A DNA stretch of 64,000 nucleotides from JAVVHH01 sp964657565 (GTDB lineage: Bacteria > Pseudomonadota > Alphaproteobacteria > Acetobacterales > Acetobacteraceae). Each line of letters starts with the position of its first letter. Position 1 is the first letter of the stretch. Position numbers and translations under genes: made by a program. Of the stretch, positions 7,501 through 16,592 are shown one piece after another. A model generated the notes under the pieces. The model ran no database searches. It was not told where the DNA came from and saw only the letters and a program-made list of their open reading frames with translations. The stretch covers positions 27,631 to 91,630 of the forward strand of contig CAZZVQ010000004.1 of NCBI GenBank assembly GCA_964657565.1. The letters run 5' to 3'.

Positions 7501-8756
7501 TCGACCAGAACCCCGCCAACGTCGTCGCCGGCGAACCCGGCATATCGCGCCCCGGGGGCCAGCCCCGGTCCCGCCGCACCGCCTGGCTCGCCGGCATCGC
7601 CGCCATCGCGCTGATCGGCGCCGGTGCCGCGGTCCTGGCGCCGCGGCTGATCGCCTCCGCCCCCGCTCCAGCCGCCGCCGCGGCCGCCCCGGTGCCGGTC
7701 TCGGTCGCCACCGTCGAAGAACGCGACACCGCGATCTGGAGCGACTTCTCCGGCCGGGTCGAAGCGGTGGACCGGGTCGAGATCCGCCCCCGTGCCGCCG
7801 GTGCCATCGTCGAAGCGCATTTCCGCGAAGGCGCGATCGTCAAGGCCAACGACCTCCTGTTCACCATCGACCCGGCCCCCTACGCCGTCGAGGTCCAGGG
7901 CGCCGAGGCCCAGCTCGCCGCCGCCCAAGCCCGCCTCGTGCTCGCCGCCAAGGAGCAGCAGCGCGCCCAGCAACTCGTCGGCAACGGCTTCACCCCCCAG
8001 CGCGACGTCGACCAGCGGGTCAACGAGTTCCACGCCGCCGAAGCCAACCTGCGCGCCATGCAGGCCGCCCTCGACCGCGCCCGCCTCAACCTCGGCTACA
8101 CCGAAGTCCGCGCCCCCATCGCCGGCCGCGTCGGCCGCATCGAGGTCACCGGCGGCAACCTGGTCCCCGCCGGGCCCACCGCGCCCGTGCTGACCACCCT
8201 CGTCTCCGTCGACCCGGTCTACGCCAGCTTCGAAGCCGACGAACAGTCCCTGTCCCGCGCCCTCGCCAGCCTGCCCGGCGGGGGCGGCGACCTGGTCCAG
8301 CAGATCGGCCGCATCCCCGTCCAGATGGGCACCCTCGGCACCCCCGGCACGCCCTTCACCGGCCATCTGCAACTGGTCGACAACGTGGTCGACGGCCGCA
8401 GCGGCACCGTCCGCGTCCGCGCCGTGTTCGACAATGCCGACGGCCGCCTCATGCCCGGCCAGTTCGCCCGCATCCGCCTCGGCCTCGCCCGCACCGAACG
8501 CGCTTTGGCCATCAGCGAGAACGCCATCGGCACCGACCAGGACCGCCGTTTCGTCATGGTGGTCGGCGACGACAGCAAGGTGAGCTACCGCCAGGTGTCG
8601 CTCGGCGGCACCGCCGACGGCATGCGGCTCGTCGCCGCCGGCCTCAAGCCCGGCGAGCGCATCGTCGTCAACGGCCTCCAGCGCGTCCGGCCCGGCGCCG
8701 TCGTCGCCCCACAACCTGTTGCCATGAACGGATCGGCCACGCTCGCCGTCCGCTGA
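7497..8756 (+). CDS. RND efflux periplasmic adaptor subunit (membrane fusion protein)
   Basis: 419 aa. It starts at the ATG of the ATGA overlap (7497), with GGAGG 7 bases upstream inside the previous gene; an in-frame extension back to 7137 is not adaptor-like. The layout is canonical. An N-terminal membrane anchor (LAGIAAIALIGAGAAVLAP) is followed by an Ala/Pro linker. Then come the first lipoyl half (GRVEAVDRVEIRPRAAGAIV), an alpha-helical hairpin rich in Ala and Gln, the second lipoyl half (YTEVRAPIAGRVGRI), and the beta-barrel and proximal domain (RLMPGQFARIRLGL). It links the inner-membrane pump to an outer-membrane channel. No outer-membrane factor gene is present in this window. Confidence 0.92.
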   Translation: MIDQNPANVVAGEPGISRPGGQPRSRRTAWLAGIAAIALIGAGAAVLAPRLIASAPAPAAAAAAPVPVSVATVEERDTAIWSDFSGRVEAVDRVEIRPRAAGAIVEAHFREGAIVKANDLLFTIDPAPYAVEVQGAEAQLAAAQARLVLAAKEQQRAQQLVGNGFTPQRDVDQRVNEFHAAEANLRAMQAALDRARLNLGYTEVRAPIAGRVGRIEVTGGNLVPAGPTAPVLTTLVSVDPVYASFEADEQSLSRALASLPGGGGDLVQQIGRIPVQMGTLGTPGTPFTGHLQLVDNVVDGRSGTVRVRAVFDNADGRLMPGQFARIRLGLARTERALAISENAIGTDQDRRFVMVVGDDSKVSYRQVSLGGTADGMRLVAAGLKPGERIVVNGLQRVRPGAVVAPQPVAMNGSATLAVR

Positions 8757-8781
8757 ACCCGGCCCCTATCGGACAATCTCC

Positions 8782-11700
8782 ATGAACATCTCCAGGTTCT
8801 TCATCGACCGACCGGTCTTCGCCGGCGTCCTCTCCGTCCTCATCTTCGTCTCGGGCCTGCTCGCCCTGCGCGCCCTCCCGATCTCGGAATATCCGGAGGT
8901 CGTGCCGCCCCAGATCGTCGTCCGCGCCAACTACCCCGGCGCCAGCCCGAAGGTCATCGCCGAGACCGTCGCCACGCCCATCGAGGAGCAGATCAACGGC
9001 GTCGAGGGCATGCTCTACATGGGCAGCCAGGCCACCACCGACGGCCTCATGACCCTGACCGTCACCTTCAAGCTCGGCACCGACCCGGACAAGGCGCAGC
9101 AACTCGTGCAGAACCGCGTCAGCCAGGCCGAACCGCGCCTGCCGGATGCCGTGCGCACCCTGGGGATCACCACCATCAAATCCTCCCCGGACCTGATGAT
9201 GGTCGTCCACATCCTGTCGCCCAACGACAAATACGACATCACCTACCTGCGCAACTACGCCGTCCTCAACGTCAAGGATCGGCTGGCCCGCATCACCGGC
9301 GTCGGCGACGTGCAGCTGTTCGGCTCCGGCGACTACGCCATGCGCATCTGGCTCGACCCGCAGAAGATGGCCGAGCACGGCCTCTCCGCCGGCGACGTCG
9401 TCTCCGAGATCCGCGCCCAGAACGTGCAAGCCGCCGCCGGCGTCGTCGGCGCCTCGCCCAACGTCCCCGGCCTCAGCCTGCAGCTCTCCGTCAACGCCCA
9501 GGGCCGCCTGCAATCCCCCGACGAGTTCGGCGACATCGTCGTCCGGACCGCCCCGGGCGGCGCCGTCACCCGCCTGCGCGACGTCGCCCGCATCGAGATG
9601 GGCGCCGCCGACTACTCGCTCCGCTCGCTGCTGAACAACAAATCCGCCGTCGCCGTCCCGGTCTTCCAAGCCCCCGGCTCGAACGCCATCCAGATCGCCG
9701 ACGCCGTCCGCGCCACCATGGAGGAGATCAAGCAGAACATGCCCGAAGGCGTGGACTACGCCGTGGTCTACGACACCACCCAGTTCGTCCGCGCCTCGAT
9801 CGAAGCCGTCGTCCACACCCTGCTGGAGGCGGTGGTGCTGGTGGTGATCGTGGTCGTGCTGTTCCTGCAGACCTGGCGCGCCTCGATCATCCCCCTGATC
9901 GCCGTGCCCGTCTCCGTCATCGGCACCTTCGGCGTCATGCACCTGTTCGGCTTCTCCATCAACGCGCTCAGCCTGTTCGGCCTGGTGCTGGCCATCGGCA
10001 TCGTGGTCGACGACGCCATCGTCGTGGTCGAGAACGTCGAGCGCAACATCGAGGCCGGGCTGTCGCCCAAGCTGGCCACCTACCAGGCCATGACCGAGGT
10101 GTCGGGCCCGATCGTCGCGATCGCCCTCGTGCTGGTCGCGGTGTTCGTGCCGCTGGCGTTCATCAGCGGCTTGACCGGCCAGTTCTACCGCCAATTCGCC
10201 CTGACCATCGCCATCTCCACCGTGATCTCGGCCGTCAACTCGCTGACCCTGTCGCCGGCGCTGGCCGCCTTGTTGCTGCGCGGGCACGACGCGCCGAAGG
10301 ATGCGCTCACCCGCGTGCTGGACCGCCTCCTGGGCTGGTTCTTCCGCGGCTTCAACCGCTTCTTCGCCGCCGGATCTAATGCCTACAGCGGCGGCGTGAC
10401 CCGGGTGATCGGCCGCAAATCGATCATGATGCTCGTCTACCTGGTGCTGGTCGGCGCCGCCTACGCCCTGTTCCAAGCCGTGCCCGGCGGCTTCGTGCCC
10501 GCCCAGGACAAGCAATACCTGGTCGGCTTCGCCCAACTCCCCGACGGCGCCAGCCTCGACCGCAGCGAAAGCGTCATCACCCGCATGGGCGACATCGCCG
10601 GCAAGCAGCCCGGCGCCGTCAACAACATCGCCTTCCCCGGCCTGTCCATCAGCGGCTTCACCAACAGCTCCAACGCCGGAATCGTCTTCGTCTCGCTCGA
10701 CGAGTTCGAGCGCCGCACCACGCCCGATCTATCCGCCGGCGCCATCGCCGGCTCCCTGAACGGCAAGTTCGCGTCCATCCAGGACGCGTTCATCGCCGTC
10801 TTCCCGCCGCCGCCGGTGCAGGGCCTCGGCACGATCGGCGGGTTCAAGCTGCAGATCGAAGACCGCGCCGGGCTGGGCTACGAGGCCCTGAACGACGCCA
10901 CCAACGCCTTCCTGACCGCCGCCCGCAAGGCGCCCGAGCTGGCCGGCCTCTTCACCGGCCTGCGCATCGGCGTGCCGCAGCTCTACGCCGACATCGACCG
11001 GGTGCGGGCGCGCCAGCTCGGCGTCGCGGTGACCGACGTCTTCGATACGCTGCAGATCTATCTCGGCTCGCTCTACGTGAACGACTTCAACGCCTTCGGC
11101 CGCACCTACTCCGTGCGCGTCCAGGCCGACGCACCGTTCCGTGCCAGGGCCGAGGACGTCGGCCAACTGAAGGTCCGCAGCGCGTCCGGCGAGATGGTGC
11201 CGCTCGCCGCGGTGATGACCATCAAGAACAGCTCCGGGCCCGAGCGGGCCATGCGCTACAACGGGTTCCTCAGCGCGGACGTCAACGGCGGCGCCGCGCC
11301 GGGCTACTCCACCGGCCAAGCCCAGGATGCCGTGGCGCGGATCGCCAAGGAGACGTTGCCCAAGGGCTTCGGCTACGAATGGACCGAACTCACCTATCAG
11401 CAGATCATCGCCGGCAATTCCGGCGTGCTGATCTTCCCGCTGGCCCTGCTGCTGGTCTTCCTCGTGCTCGCCGCCCAGTACGAGAGCATGACCCTGCCGC
11501 TGGCCATCATCATGATCGTGCCCATGGGCCTGCTCGCGGCCATGACCGGCGTCTGGCTCACGCACGGCGACAACAACGTGTTCACCCAGATCGGCCTCAT
11601 CGTGCTCGTCGGCCTCTCGGCCAAGAACGCCATCCTCATCGTCGAATTCGCCCGCGAGCTCGAATTCGCCGGACGCAGCCCGGTCGCCGCCGCCATCGAG

Positions 11701-11985
11701 GCCAGCCGCCTCCGCCTGCGTCCGATCCTGATGACGTCGATGGCGTTCATCCTCGGCGTGCTGCCGCTGGTGCTGTCCACCGGCGCCGGGGCCGAGATGC
11801 GCCACGCCATGGGCGTCGCCGTCTTCGCCGGCATGATCGGCGTCACCGCCTTCGGCCTGTTCCTCACCCCGGTCTTCTACGTCGTCCTCCGGCGGATTGC
11901 AGGCAACAGGCCCCTGCAGCACACGGCGGCGGCGACAGCCGACCTGCCCGGGCTGGTGGTGGCCGCTACGAGCGTGGATAGATGA
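8782..11985 (+). CDS. RND multidrug efflux transporter permease (AcrB/MexF type)
   Basis: 1067 aa, normal for the hydrophobe/amphiphile efflux family. It opens with NISRFFIDRPVFAGVLSVLI, the usual first membrane helix, followed by a large periplasmic domain, helices 2-6, a second periplasmic domain and helices 8-12. The proton-relay aspartates are present as Asp410-Asp411 in GIVVDDAIVVVEN, matching AcrB Asp407/408. LVQNRVSQAEPRLP, GFVPAQDKQYL and VGLSAKNAILIVEFA are family hallmarks. It is the third gene of the LysR-controlled operon, 25 bases after the adaptor. Its 3' end overlaps the convergent XRE-cupin gene by 20 bases. Likely substrates are drugs or aromatic compounds; these cannot be specified. 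Confidence 0.94.
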   Translation: MNISRFFIDRPVFAGVLSVLIFVSGLLALRALPISEYPEVVPPQIVVRANYPGASPKVIAETVATPIEEQINGVEGMLYMGSQATTDGLMTLTVTFKLGTDPDKAQQLVQNRVSQAEPRLPDAVRTLGITTIKSSPDLMMVVHILSPNDKYDITYLRNYAVLNVKDRLARITGVGDVQLFGSGDYAMRIWLDPQKMAEHGLSAGDVVSEIRAQNVQAAAGVVGASPNVPGLSLQLSVNAQGRLQSPDEFGDIVVRTAPGGAVTRLRDVARIEMGAADYSLRSLLNNKSAVAVPVFQAPGSNAIQIADAVRATMEEIKQNMPEGVDYAVVYDTTQFVRASIEAVVHTLLEAVVLVVIVVVLFLQTWRASIIPLIAVPVSVIGTFGVMHLFGFSINALSLFGLVLAIGIVVDDAIVVVENVERNIEAGLSPKLATYQAMTEVSGPIVAIALVLVAVFVPLAFISGLTGQFYRQFALTIAISTVISAVNSLTLSPALAALLLRGHDAPKDALTRVLDRLLGWFFRGFNRFFAAGSNAYSGGVTRVIGRKSIMMLVYLVLVGAAYALFQAVPGGFVPAQDKQYLVGFAQLPDGASLDRSESVITRMGDIAGKQPGAVNNIAFPGLSISGFTNSSNAGIVFVSLDEFERRTTPDLSAGAIAGSLNGKFASIQDAFIAVFPPPPVQGLGTIGGFKLQIEDRAGLGYEALNDATNAFLTAARKAPELAGLFTGLRIGVPQLYADIDRVRARQLGVAVTDVFDTLQIYLGSLYVNDFNAFGRTYSVRVQADAPFRARAEDVGQLKVRSASGEMVPLAAVMTIKNSSGPERAMRYNGFLSADVNGGAAPGYSTGQAQDAVARIAKETLPKGFGYEWTELTYQQIIAGNSGVLIFPLALLLVFLVLAAQYESMTLPLAIIMIVPMGLLAAMTGVWLTHGDNNVFTQIGLIVLVGLSAKNAILIVEFARELEFAGRSPVAAAIEASRLRLRPILMTSMAFILGVLPLVLSTGAGAEMRHAMGVAVFAGMIGVTAFGLFLTPVFYVVLRRIAGNRPLQHTAAATADLPGLVVAATSVDR

Positions 11986-12607
11986 TGATGGAGAGGTAGG
12001 TGGACGGCAGCTCCAGCATCGTCTGCGGGCCGTGCCGGGCGGTGGCGTCGAAGAACAGGGTGTCGCCCGGGGCCATGTCGTACACCTGGTCGCCGTGGCG
12101 ATAGGCGACCCGGCCGGTCAGCATGAAGATCATTTCGACGCCCGCATGTTGGAACGAGGTATACGGCGCCGCCCCCTGGTCCAGGGTGATCAGATACGGC
12201 TCCACCGCCACCGGCCCGGCGACGGAGTGGCCGAGCAGTTCGTAGCGGTGCCCGGCCTTGGTGCCGCGCCGGTCGATCTGCACGCCCTGTCCGGCCCGCA
12301 CGAACGAGCAGTCCCGCCGCGGCTCGCTGCCGGCGAACAGCGCCGCTAGCGACACGTTCAACACCGGCGCGATGGCGTCCAGCGTGCCGAGCGAGGCCGA
12401 GATCTGCCCGGTCTCGATCTTGGACAGCATCCCCGTCGAGATCCCCGCCGCTCGCGCCAGCTCCGCCCCGGTCAACCCCATGCGCGTCCGCAACATCCGC
12501 ACCTCGCGACCGATCCGCTGCTCCAACGTGGCCGCATTCTCCTCCGGCGCGTTCGATCCGGTCGCGAGGGGTGGCGCTCGATCACTGGCTTTTGGCGATT
12601 GCGGCAT
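11966..12607 (-). CDS. XRE-family regulator with C-terminal cupin domain
   Basis: 213 aa. Residues about 30-90 form an XRE helix-turn-helix (REVRMLRTRMGLTGAELARA, GISTGMLSKIETGQISASLG). Residues about 110-213 form a cupin barrel (FQHAGVEMIFMLTGRVAYRH, MAPGDTLFFDATARHGP). This is the PuuR/SutR layout, in which the cupin senses a small metabolite. It is divergent from the polyamine-type ABC importer and hydantoinase operon across 122 bases, so it most likely represses that operon until its substrate is present. An inverted repeat in the gap (12650-12680) is a candidate site. Its end overlaps the RND gene by 20 bases. Confidence 0.88.
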   Translation of the reverse strand: MPQSPKASDRAPPLATGSNAPEENAATLEQRIGREVRMLRTRMGLTGAELARAAGISTGMLSKIETGQISASLGTLDAIAPVLNVSLAALFAGSEPRRDCSFVRAGQGVQIDRRGTKAGHRYELLGHSVAGPVAVEPYLITLDQGAAPYTSFQHAGVEMIFMLTGRVAYRHGDQVYDMAPGDTLFFDATARHGPQTMLELPSTYLSIIIYPRS

Positions 12608-12649
12608 GCGCGACCTTACTCGGGCGATTTGCCTGTGGGGAAATTATTT

Positions 12650-12680
12650 CTCTTGCGAAGAACCATTGCCGATGCAAGAG
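12650..12680. promoter_or_regulatory. Inverted repeat in divergent promoter region
   Basis: CTCTTGC at 12650-12656 and its exact reverse complement GCAAGAG at 12674-12680 are separated by 17 bases. They sit in the 122-base gap between the XRE-cupin regulator and the importer operon. This short region is visibly richer in A and T than its surroundings. It could be the regulator's operator, but arms of seven bases can occur by chance. Confidence 0.3.
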
Positions 12681-12729
12681 TTTGGTCGTTTGCAGTGCAG
12701 CAATTCGTCTCCAGCGGATCGGATCTTCC

Positions 12730-13782
12730 ATGATCACCACCACTCGACGCACCTTGGGCCTCGCAGCCCTGGCGATGCCGTTCATCGGCGGCGCCCGCGC
12801 CCAGGCGGCCAAGACGATCACGCTCGTTGCCTACCCGGCGCTGTTCCAGGAGCGCTACCTCAAGAACGTGGTCGAGCCGTTCATGGCCGAGAACCCCGAC
12901 GTAAAGGTCGACTATTTTGCGCAGCCGACCTCCGCGCAGATGCTCGGAACGTTGCGCGCCCAGAAGGCGTCGCCGCAATCGGACGTCGCGATCCTCGATC
13001 TAGCGGTGTCCAAGGCCGGCACCGATGAGGGCATCTTCACCAAGCTCGACCCGGCCGAGATCACCAACATCCCCGACCTCTACCCGAACGCCCGCGTCCC
13101 CGGCCTCGCCGGCGTCGTCGTCACCTTCGACAACCTCGAATTGATCTACAATGCGGACCTGGTGAAGACCGCCCCGGATTCCTGGCTGGCGCTGATGGAC
13201 AAGGCCTATGCCGGCAAGGTCGTCGTCCCCGCCATGCCCGACATCGTCGGCCTGAGTCTGACGGTGCTGCTCGAAAAGATCGCCGGCGGCGCCGACCCGA
13301 TGCACAACCTGGACAAGGGCATCGTCGAGATGGGCAAGATCGCGCCCAACGTGCAGACCTGGGACCCCAAGCCCGAAGTCTACGCGCCCGTCGCCAGCGG
13401 GCAGGCCATGATCGGCGTGGGCTGGAACGCCCGCGCCCAGCTCAACAAGGACCTCTCGGGCGGCAAGCTGCAGCCGGTCCTGCCGAAAGAGGGCAGCCTG
13501 TTCCAGGCCAACACCATCAACCTCGTGGCTGGCTCGCCGAACCAGGCCGCCGCCAAGCGCTTCATCGACTACGCGCTCAGCCCGGCCGCGCAGAAGCGCT
13601 TCACCGAAGCGATGTTCTACGCCCCGTCCAACGCCAAGGCGATGATCGCGCCCGAAGCCATGCAGCGCACCGCGGTCGGCTCGCTCGACAAGATGGTCCC
13701 CGTGGACTGGGTCGAGCTCGCCAAGATCCGCGATTCCGTCAACGAACAATGGCGCCGCAAGGTGATCCCGCTCAGCCGCTGA
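12730..13782 (+). CDS. ABC transporter substrate-binding protein, spermidine/putrescine type
   Basis: 350 aa exported protein. The Tat-like start MITTTRRTLGLAALAMPFIG leads to a cleavage site near GARAQA. The mature part follows the PotD/Fe3+-type binding fold: ITLVAYPALFQERYLKNVVE, VDYFAQPTSAQMLGTLRAQK, a hinge region around VVTFDNLELIYNADLVK, and QANTINLVAGSPNQAAAKRF near the end. The open frame reaches back to 12571, but the signal peptide fixes the ATG at 12730. It is the first gene of an operon continuing with ATPase, two permeases and hyuA-hyuB. The cargo is probably the substrate of the Hyu enzyme rather than a polyamine; this is inferred from context. Confidence 0.88.
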   Translation: MITTTRRTLGLAALAMPFIGGARAQAAKTITLVAYPALFQERYLKNVVEPFMAENPDVKVDYFAQPTSAQMLGTLRAQKASPQSDVAILDLAVSKAGTDEGIFTKLDPAEITNIPDLYPNARVPGLAGVVVTFDNLELIYNADLVKTAPDSWLALMDKAYAGKVVVPAMPDIVGLSLTVLLEKIAGGADPMHNLDKGIVEMGKIAPNVQTWDPKPEVYAPVASGQAMIGVGWNARAQLNKDLSGGKLQPVLPKEGSLFQANTINLVAGSPNQAAAKRFIDYALSPAAQKRFTEAMFYAPSNAKAMIAPEAMQRTAVGSLDKMVPVDWVELAKIRDSVNEQWRRKVIPLSR

Positions 13783-14861
13783 TGCCGACCCCCGACCCGG
13801 CGCAGGCGTTCCTCTCCGTCCGCGGCCTGACCAAGCGCTACGCCGGCGCGACCGCCGTCCACGACCTCAACGTCGACGTGCCCAAGGGCGAGCTGGTCGC
13901 CTTCCTGGGCCCGTCCGGCTGCGGCAAGACGACGTCCCTGCGCATGATCGCCGGCCTGGTGCCCGCCACCTCCGGCCACATCGTGGTCGGCGGCCGCGAC
14001 GTGACCCATGTTCCGCCGTACCGCCGCGACATGGGGCTGATGTTCCAGAGCTACGCCCTGTTCCCGCACATGAGCGTGGCCGCCAACGTCGCGTTCGGCC
14101 TCAAGGTGCGCAAGGTCGGCCGCGCCGAGACGGCCGAGCGCGTGCGCGACGCCATCGCCATGGTGCGCATGCAGGGCCGCGAAGACCGCCGCCCCTCCCA
14201 ACTCTCCGGCGGCCAGCAGCAGCGTGTGGCGCTGGCCCGCGCGCTGGTGATCCGCCCCCAGATCCTCCTGCTCGACGAGCCGCTCTCCAACCTCGACGCC
14301 CAGCTCCGCGACGAGATGCGCACGGAGATCCGCGACATCCAGCAGCGCCTGAACATCACCGCCATCTTCGTCACCCACGACCAGGGCGAGGCGCTGACGA
14401 TGTGCGACAAGGTCGTCGTGCTCAACGGCGGCCGGCTGGAACAGATCGGCACCCCGCGCGACCTCTACGAGCGCCCGGCCACCCCGTTCGTCGCCAGCTT
14501 CGTCGGCCGCACCAACCGCCTCCCGCTCATCGCCACGCAAGGGACCGTGCTGCTCGGCGACACGCCCCTCCATCTCGGCGATCGGCAGTGCTCCGGCCCC
14601 GTCGACCTGCTGATCCGCCCGCACCGCATCCAGTTGCGCGCCGGCTCCGACGACGCAGGAGCCGGCCAGCACCAGGTGCCGGGCCAGGTCGAGCGCGCCA
14701 TCTATGCCGGCGACCTGCTCCACTACGAGGTCAAAATCGGCGCCCACACCATCACCGTCGAATGCCCGACCGCCGCGGCCGACGCGCTGCTGCCGCCGGG
14801 CGCCCCGGTGACGCTGGCCTGGCGCCGCGAGGACACGCTGGTGTTCGACCGCCCCGCATGA
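13782..14861 (+). CDS. ABC transporter ATP-binding protein, PotA type
   Basis: 359 aa. It starts at ATG 13782, sharing one base with the previous stop (TGATG). It contains Walker A GPSGCGKTT, the Q-loop MFQSYALFPHMSV, signature LSGGQQQRVALARAL, Walker B ILLLDEPLSNLD and the switch histidine in VTHDQGEAL. Residues after about 240 form the C-terminal TOBE-type regulatory domain (LLIRPHRIQLRAG, APVTLAWRREDTLVF). It powers import by the adjacent permeases. The ATGA overlap with the first permease indicates translational coupling. Confidence 0.92.
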   Translation: MPTPDPAQAFLSVRGLTKRYAGATAVHDLNVDVPKGELVAFLGPSGCGKTTSLRMIAGLVPATSGHIVVGGRDVTHVPPYRRDMGLMFQSYALFPHMSVAANVAFGLKVRKVGRAETAERVRDAIAMVRMQGREDRRPSQLSGGQQQRVALARALVIRPQILLLDEPLSNLDAQLRDEMRTEIRDIQQRLNITAIFVTHDQGEALTMCDKVVVLNGGRLEQIGTPRDLYERPATPFVASFVGRTNRLPLIATQGTVLLGDTPLHLGDRQCSGPVDLLIRPHRIQLRAGSDDAGAGQHQVPGQVERAIYAGDLLHYEVKIGAHTITVECPTAAADALLPPGAPVTLAWRREDTLVFDRPA

Positions 14862-15712
14862 CCCAAGGCCAGCGCCTCCGCCACGCTGTGCTGATCGTGG
14901 CCCTGATCCTGCCGGTCGCCATCGTCTGCGCGGTCGGCTTCATGGCCCCGGTCGCCAACCTGGTCAGCTTCTCGTTCCGCGAAGTGCAGGCGACCGGCGC
15001 CATGCTCGGTGGCTCCAGCCTGGCCAGCTGGATCAGCGTCGCCACCGACCCGTTCTACATCGAGCTGCTGGTGAACAGCGTGCTGGTCAGCCTCGGCATC
15101 ACGCTGCTGACCCTGGTGTGCTCCTACCCGATCGCGCTCTACGTGCACCGCTGCCGCGGGAGATGGCGCACCTTCCTCCTCATGCTGTGCGTCGTGCCGC
15201 TGCTGACCTCGGCGGTGGTGCGCACCTATGGCTGGATCGTGCTGCTGCTCAACGACGGCGTGGTCAACAATCTGCTGCTGGCGGCCGGGCTGCCCGGGCC
15301 GTTCCGCCTCGTCTACAACCAGACCGGCGTGGTGATCGGCATGGTCGAGATCCTGATGCCCTACATGATCCTGTCCCTCCTGGCCGGCTTCGGCCGCCTC
15401 GATCCCCGCGTCGAGGAAGCGGCGCTGTCGCTCGGCGCGCCGCCGCTGCAATCGCTGCTGCGCGTGGTCGTGCCGCTGAGCCTGCCCGGCGTGGCGCTCG
15501 GCTCGCTGCTGTGCTTCGTGCTCGCGGTCTCCTCCTTCATCACCCCCAAGCTGCTCGGCGGCGGCCGCGTCTTCCTGCTGGCGACCGAGATCTACGACCA
15601 GGCGATGGTGACGCTGAACTGGCCGCTAGCGTCGTCGCTCTCGCTGATGATCCTCCTGATCTTCGGCGCCGCGCTGCTGGTCTACAGCCGCGCCATCAAG
15701 GCGATCAGCTGA
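14858..15712 (+). CDS. ABC transporter permease, PotB type
   Basis: 284 aa, about six membrane helices. The ATG at 14858 overlaps the ATPase stop as ATGA; the longer open frame from 14402 is a shadow of the ATPase gene. The first helix is LIVALILPVAIVCAVGFMAP. The cytoplasmic EAA loop, which contacts the ATPase, reads VEEAALSLGAPPLQSLLRVV followed by VPLSLPG. It forms the importer channel together with the next permease. Confidence 0.9.
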   Translation: MTQGQRLRHAVLIVALILPVAIVCAVGFMAPVANLVSFSFREVQATGAMLGGSSLASWISVATDPFYIELLVNSVLVSLGITLLTLVCSYPIALYVHRCRGRWRTFLLMLCVVPLLTSAVVRTYGWIVLLLNDGVVNNLLLAAGLPGPFRLVYNQTGVVIGMVEILMPYMILSLLAGFGRLDPRVEEAALSLGAPPLQSLLRVVVPLSLPGVALGSLLCFVLAVSSFITPKLLGGGRVFLLATEIYDQAMVTLNWPLASSLSLMILLIFGAALLVYSRAIKAIS

Positions 15713-15793
15713 TGGAGCACTTGAGTCACGCCTCTACCGTCACCCACGGGCTTGACCCGTGGGTCCACGACGCCTGCTTGGGGGAACACTGAC
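15713..15793 (+). repeat. Palindromic intergenic repeat element between two permease genes
   Basis: The 81-base gap holds a perfect 8-bp hairpin: CCCACGGG at 15743-15750, loop CTTGA, CCCGTGGG at 15756-15763. Read in frame it gives THGLDPWVHDA, the kind of peptide produced by small palindromic elements (GLDPRVKPGD-like) scattered in alphaproteobacterial genomes. All other junctions in this operon overlap or are only a few bases long, so the element looks like an insertion. It may modulate expression between the permeases. A second copy was not found in this window. Confidence 0.55.
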
Positions 15794-16588
15794 ATGGACG
15801 AACGCCCCGTCTCGCCCGTGCTGAAGCTGCTCGCGGCGCTGATGTTCGTCTTCATGCTCGCGCCCGTGCTGATCGTGATCCCGATCTCGTTCAGCGCCGC
15901 CACCGACATGCGCTTCCCGCCCCCGGGCTGGAGCCTGCGCTGGTACGGCGCCATCTTCACCGATCCCCGCATGGTCGGCGCCTTCGGCACCAGCATCCTG
16001 CTCGCCCTGGCCACGACGGCCATCAGCATGCTGCTCGCGCTGCCCTGCGCCTACGCCCTGGTCCGCCTGCAGCCCCCCGGCGCCTCGTTCCTGGCCAGCC
16101 TGTTCACCGCCCCGCTCCTACTGCCCAGCATCGTGCTCGGCCTGGCGCTGCTCGTGGTGTTCGCGCCGCTCGGCCTGCTGGCGACCTTCCCCGGCGTGCT
16201 CGCCGCGCACCTGGTCATCACCTTGCCCTACGCCATCCGCGTCCTCTCGACCGCCCTGGCCAACGTGCCCGCTCCGGTCGAGGAGGCCGCCTTGACGCTC
16301 GGCGCGAGCCCGCTCGCCGTGTTCGCCAAAGTGACGCTGCCGATCATGGGCGGCGGCCTCGCCGCCACCGCCGCGCTCTGCTTCCTGGTGTCGTTCGACG
16401 AAGTCGTGCTCTCGCTCTTCATGACCGGCCCGCGCCTGACCACGCTGCCCGTCGAGCTGTTCCACCACGTCGAGAACGCGGCCGACCCGCTGGTCGCCGC
16501 CGTCTCGATGCTGCTGATCGTGTTGACCTTCGCGGTCGTGTTCGTGGTCGACCGCACGACCGGCCTCGCCCGCACCTTCGCCAAATGA
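15794..16588 (+). CDS. ABC transporter permease, PotC type
   Basis: 264 aa with about six membrane helices. I place the start at ATG 15794 (MDERPVSPVLKLL). An upstream in-frame ATG at 15752 would add residues that are simply the translated palindromic repeat. The first helix LLAALMFVFMLAPVLIVIPI is followed by SFSAATDMRFPPPGWSLRWY, typical of PotC. The EAA loop is VEEAALTLGASPLAVFAKVT. It pairs with the PotB-type permease. hyuA begins 4 bases after its stop. Confidence 0.9.
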   Translation: MDERPVSPVLKLLAALMFVFMLAPVLIVIPISFSAATDMRFPPPGWSLRWYGAIFTDPRMVGAFGTSILLALATTAISMLLALPCAYALVRLQPPGASFLASLFTAPLLLPSIVLGLALLVVFAPLGLLATFPGVLAAHLVITLPYAIRVLSTALANVPAPVEEAALTLGASPLAVFAKVTLPIMGGGLAATAALCFLVSFDEVVLSLFMTGPRLTTLPVELFHHVENAADPLVAAVSMLLIVLTFAVVFVVDRTTGLARTFAK

Positions 16589-16592
16589 GATC

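Noticed and set aside
8668..10536. 622-codon antisense frame inside the RND gene
   Set aside because: Composition is dominated by Gly, Asp, Val and His as expected for antisense of GC-rich membrane-protein codons; no domain or start signal.
15752..15793. Earlier ATG for the PotC-type permease
   Set aside because: The extra residues are the translation of the palindromic repeat element; MDERPVS at 15794 fits the family.
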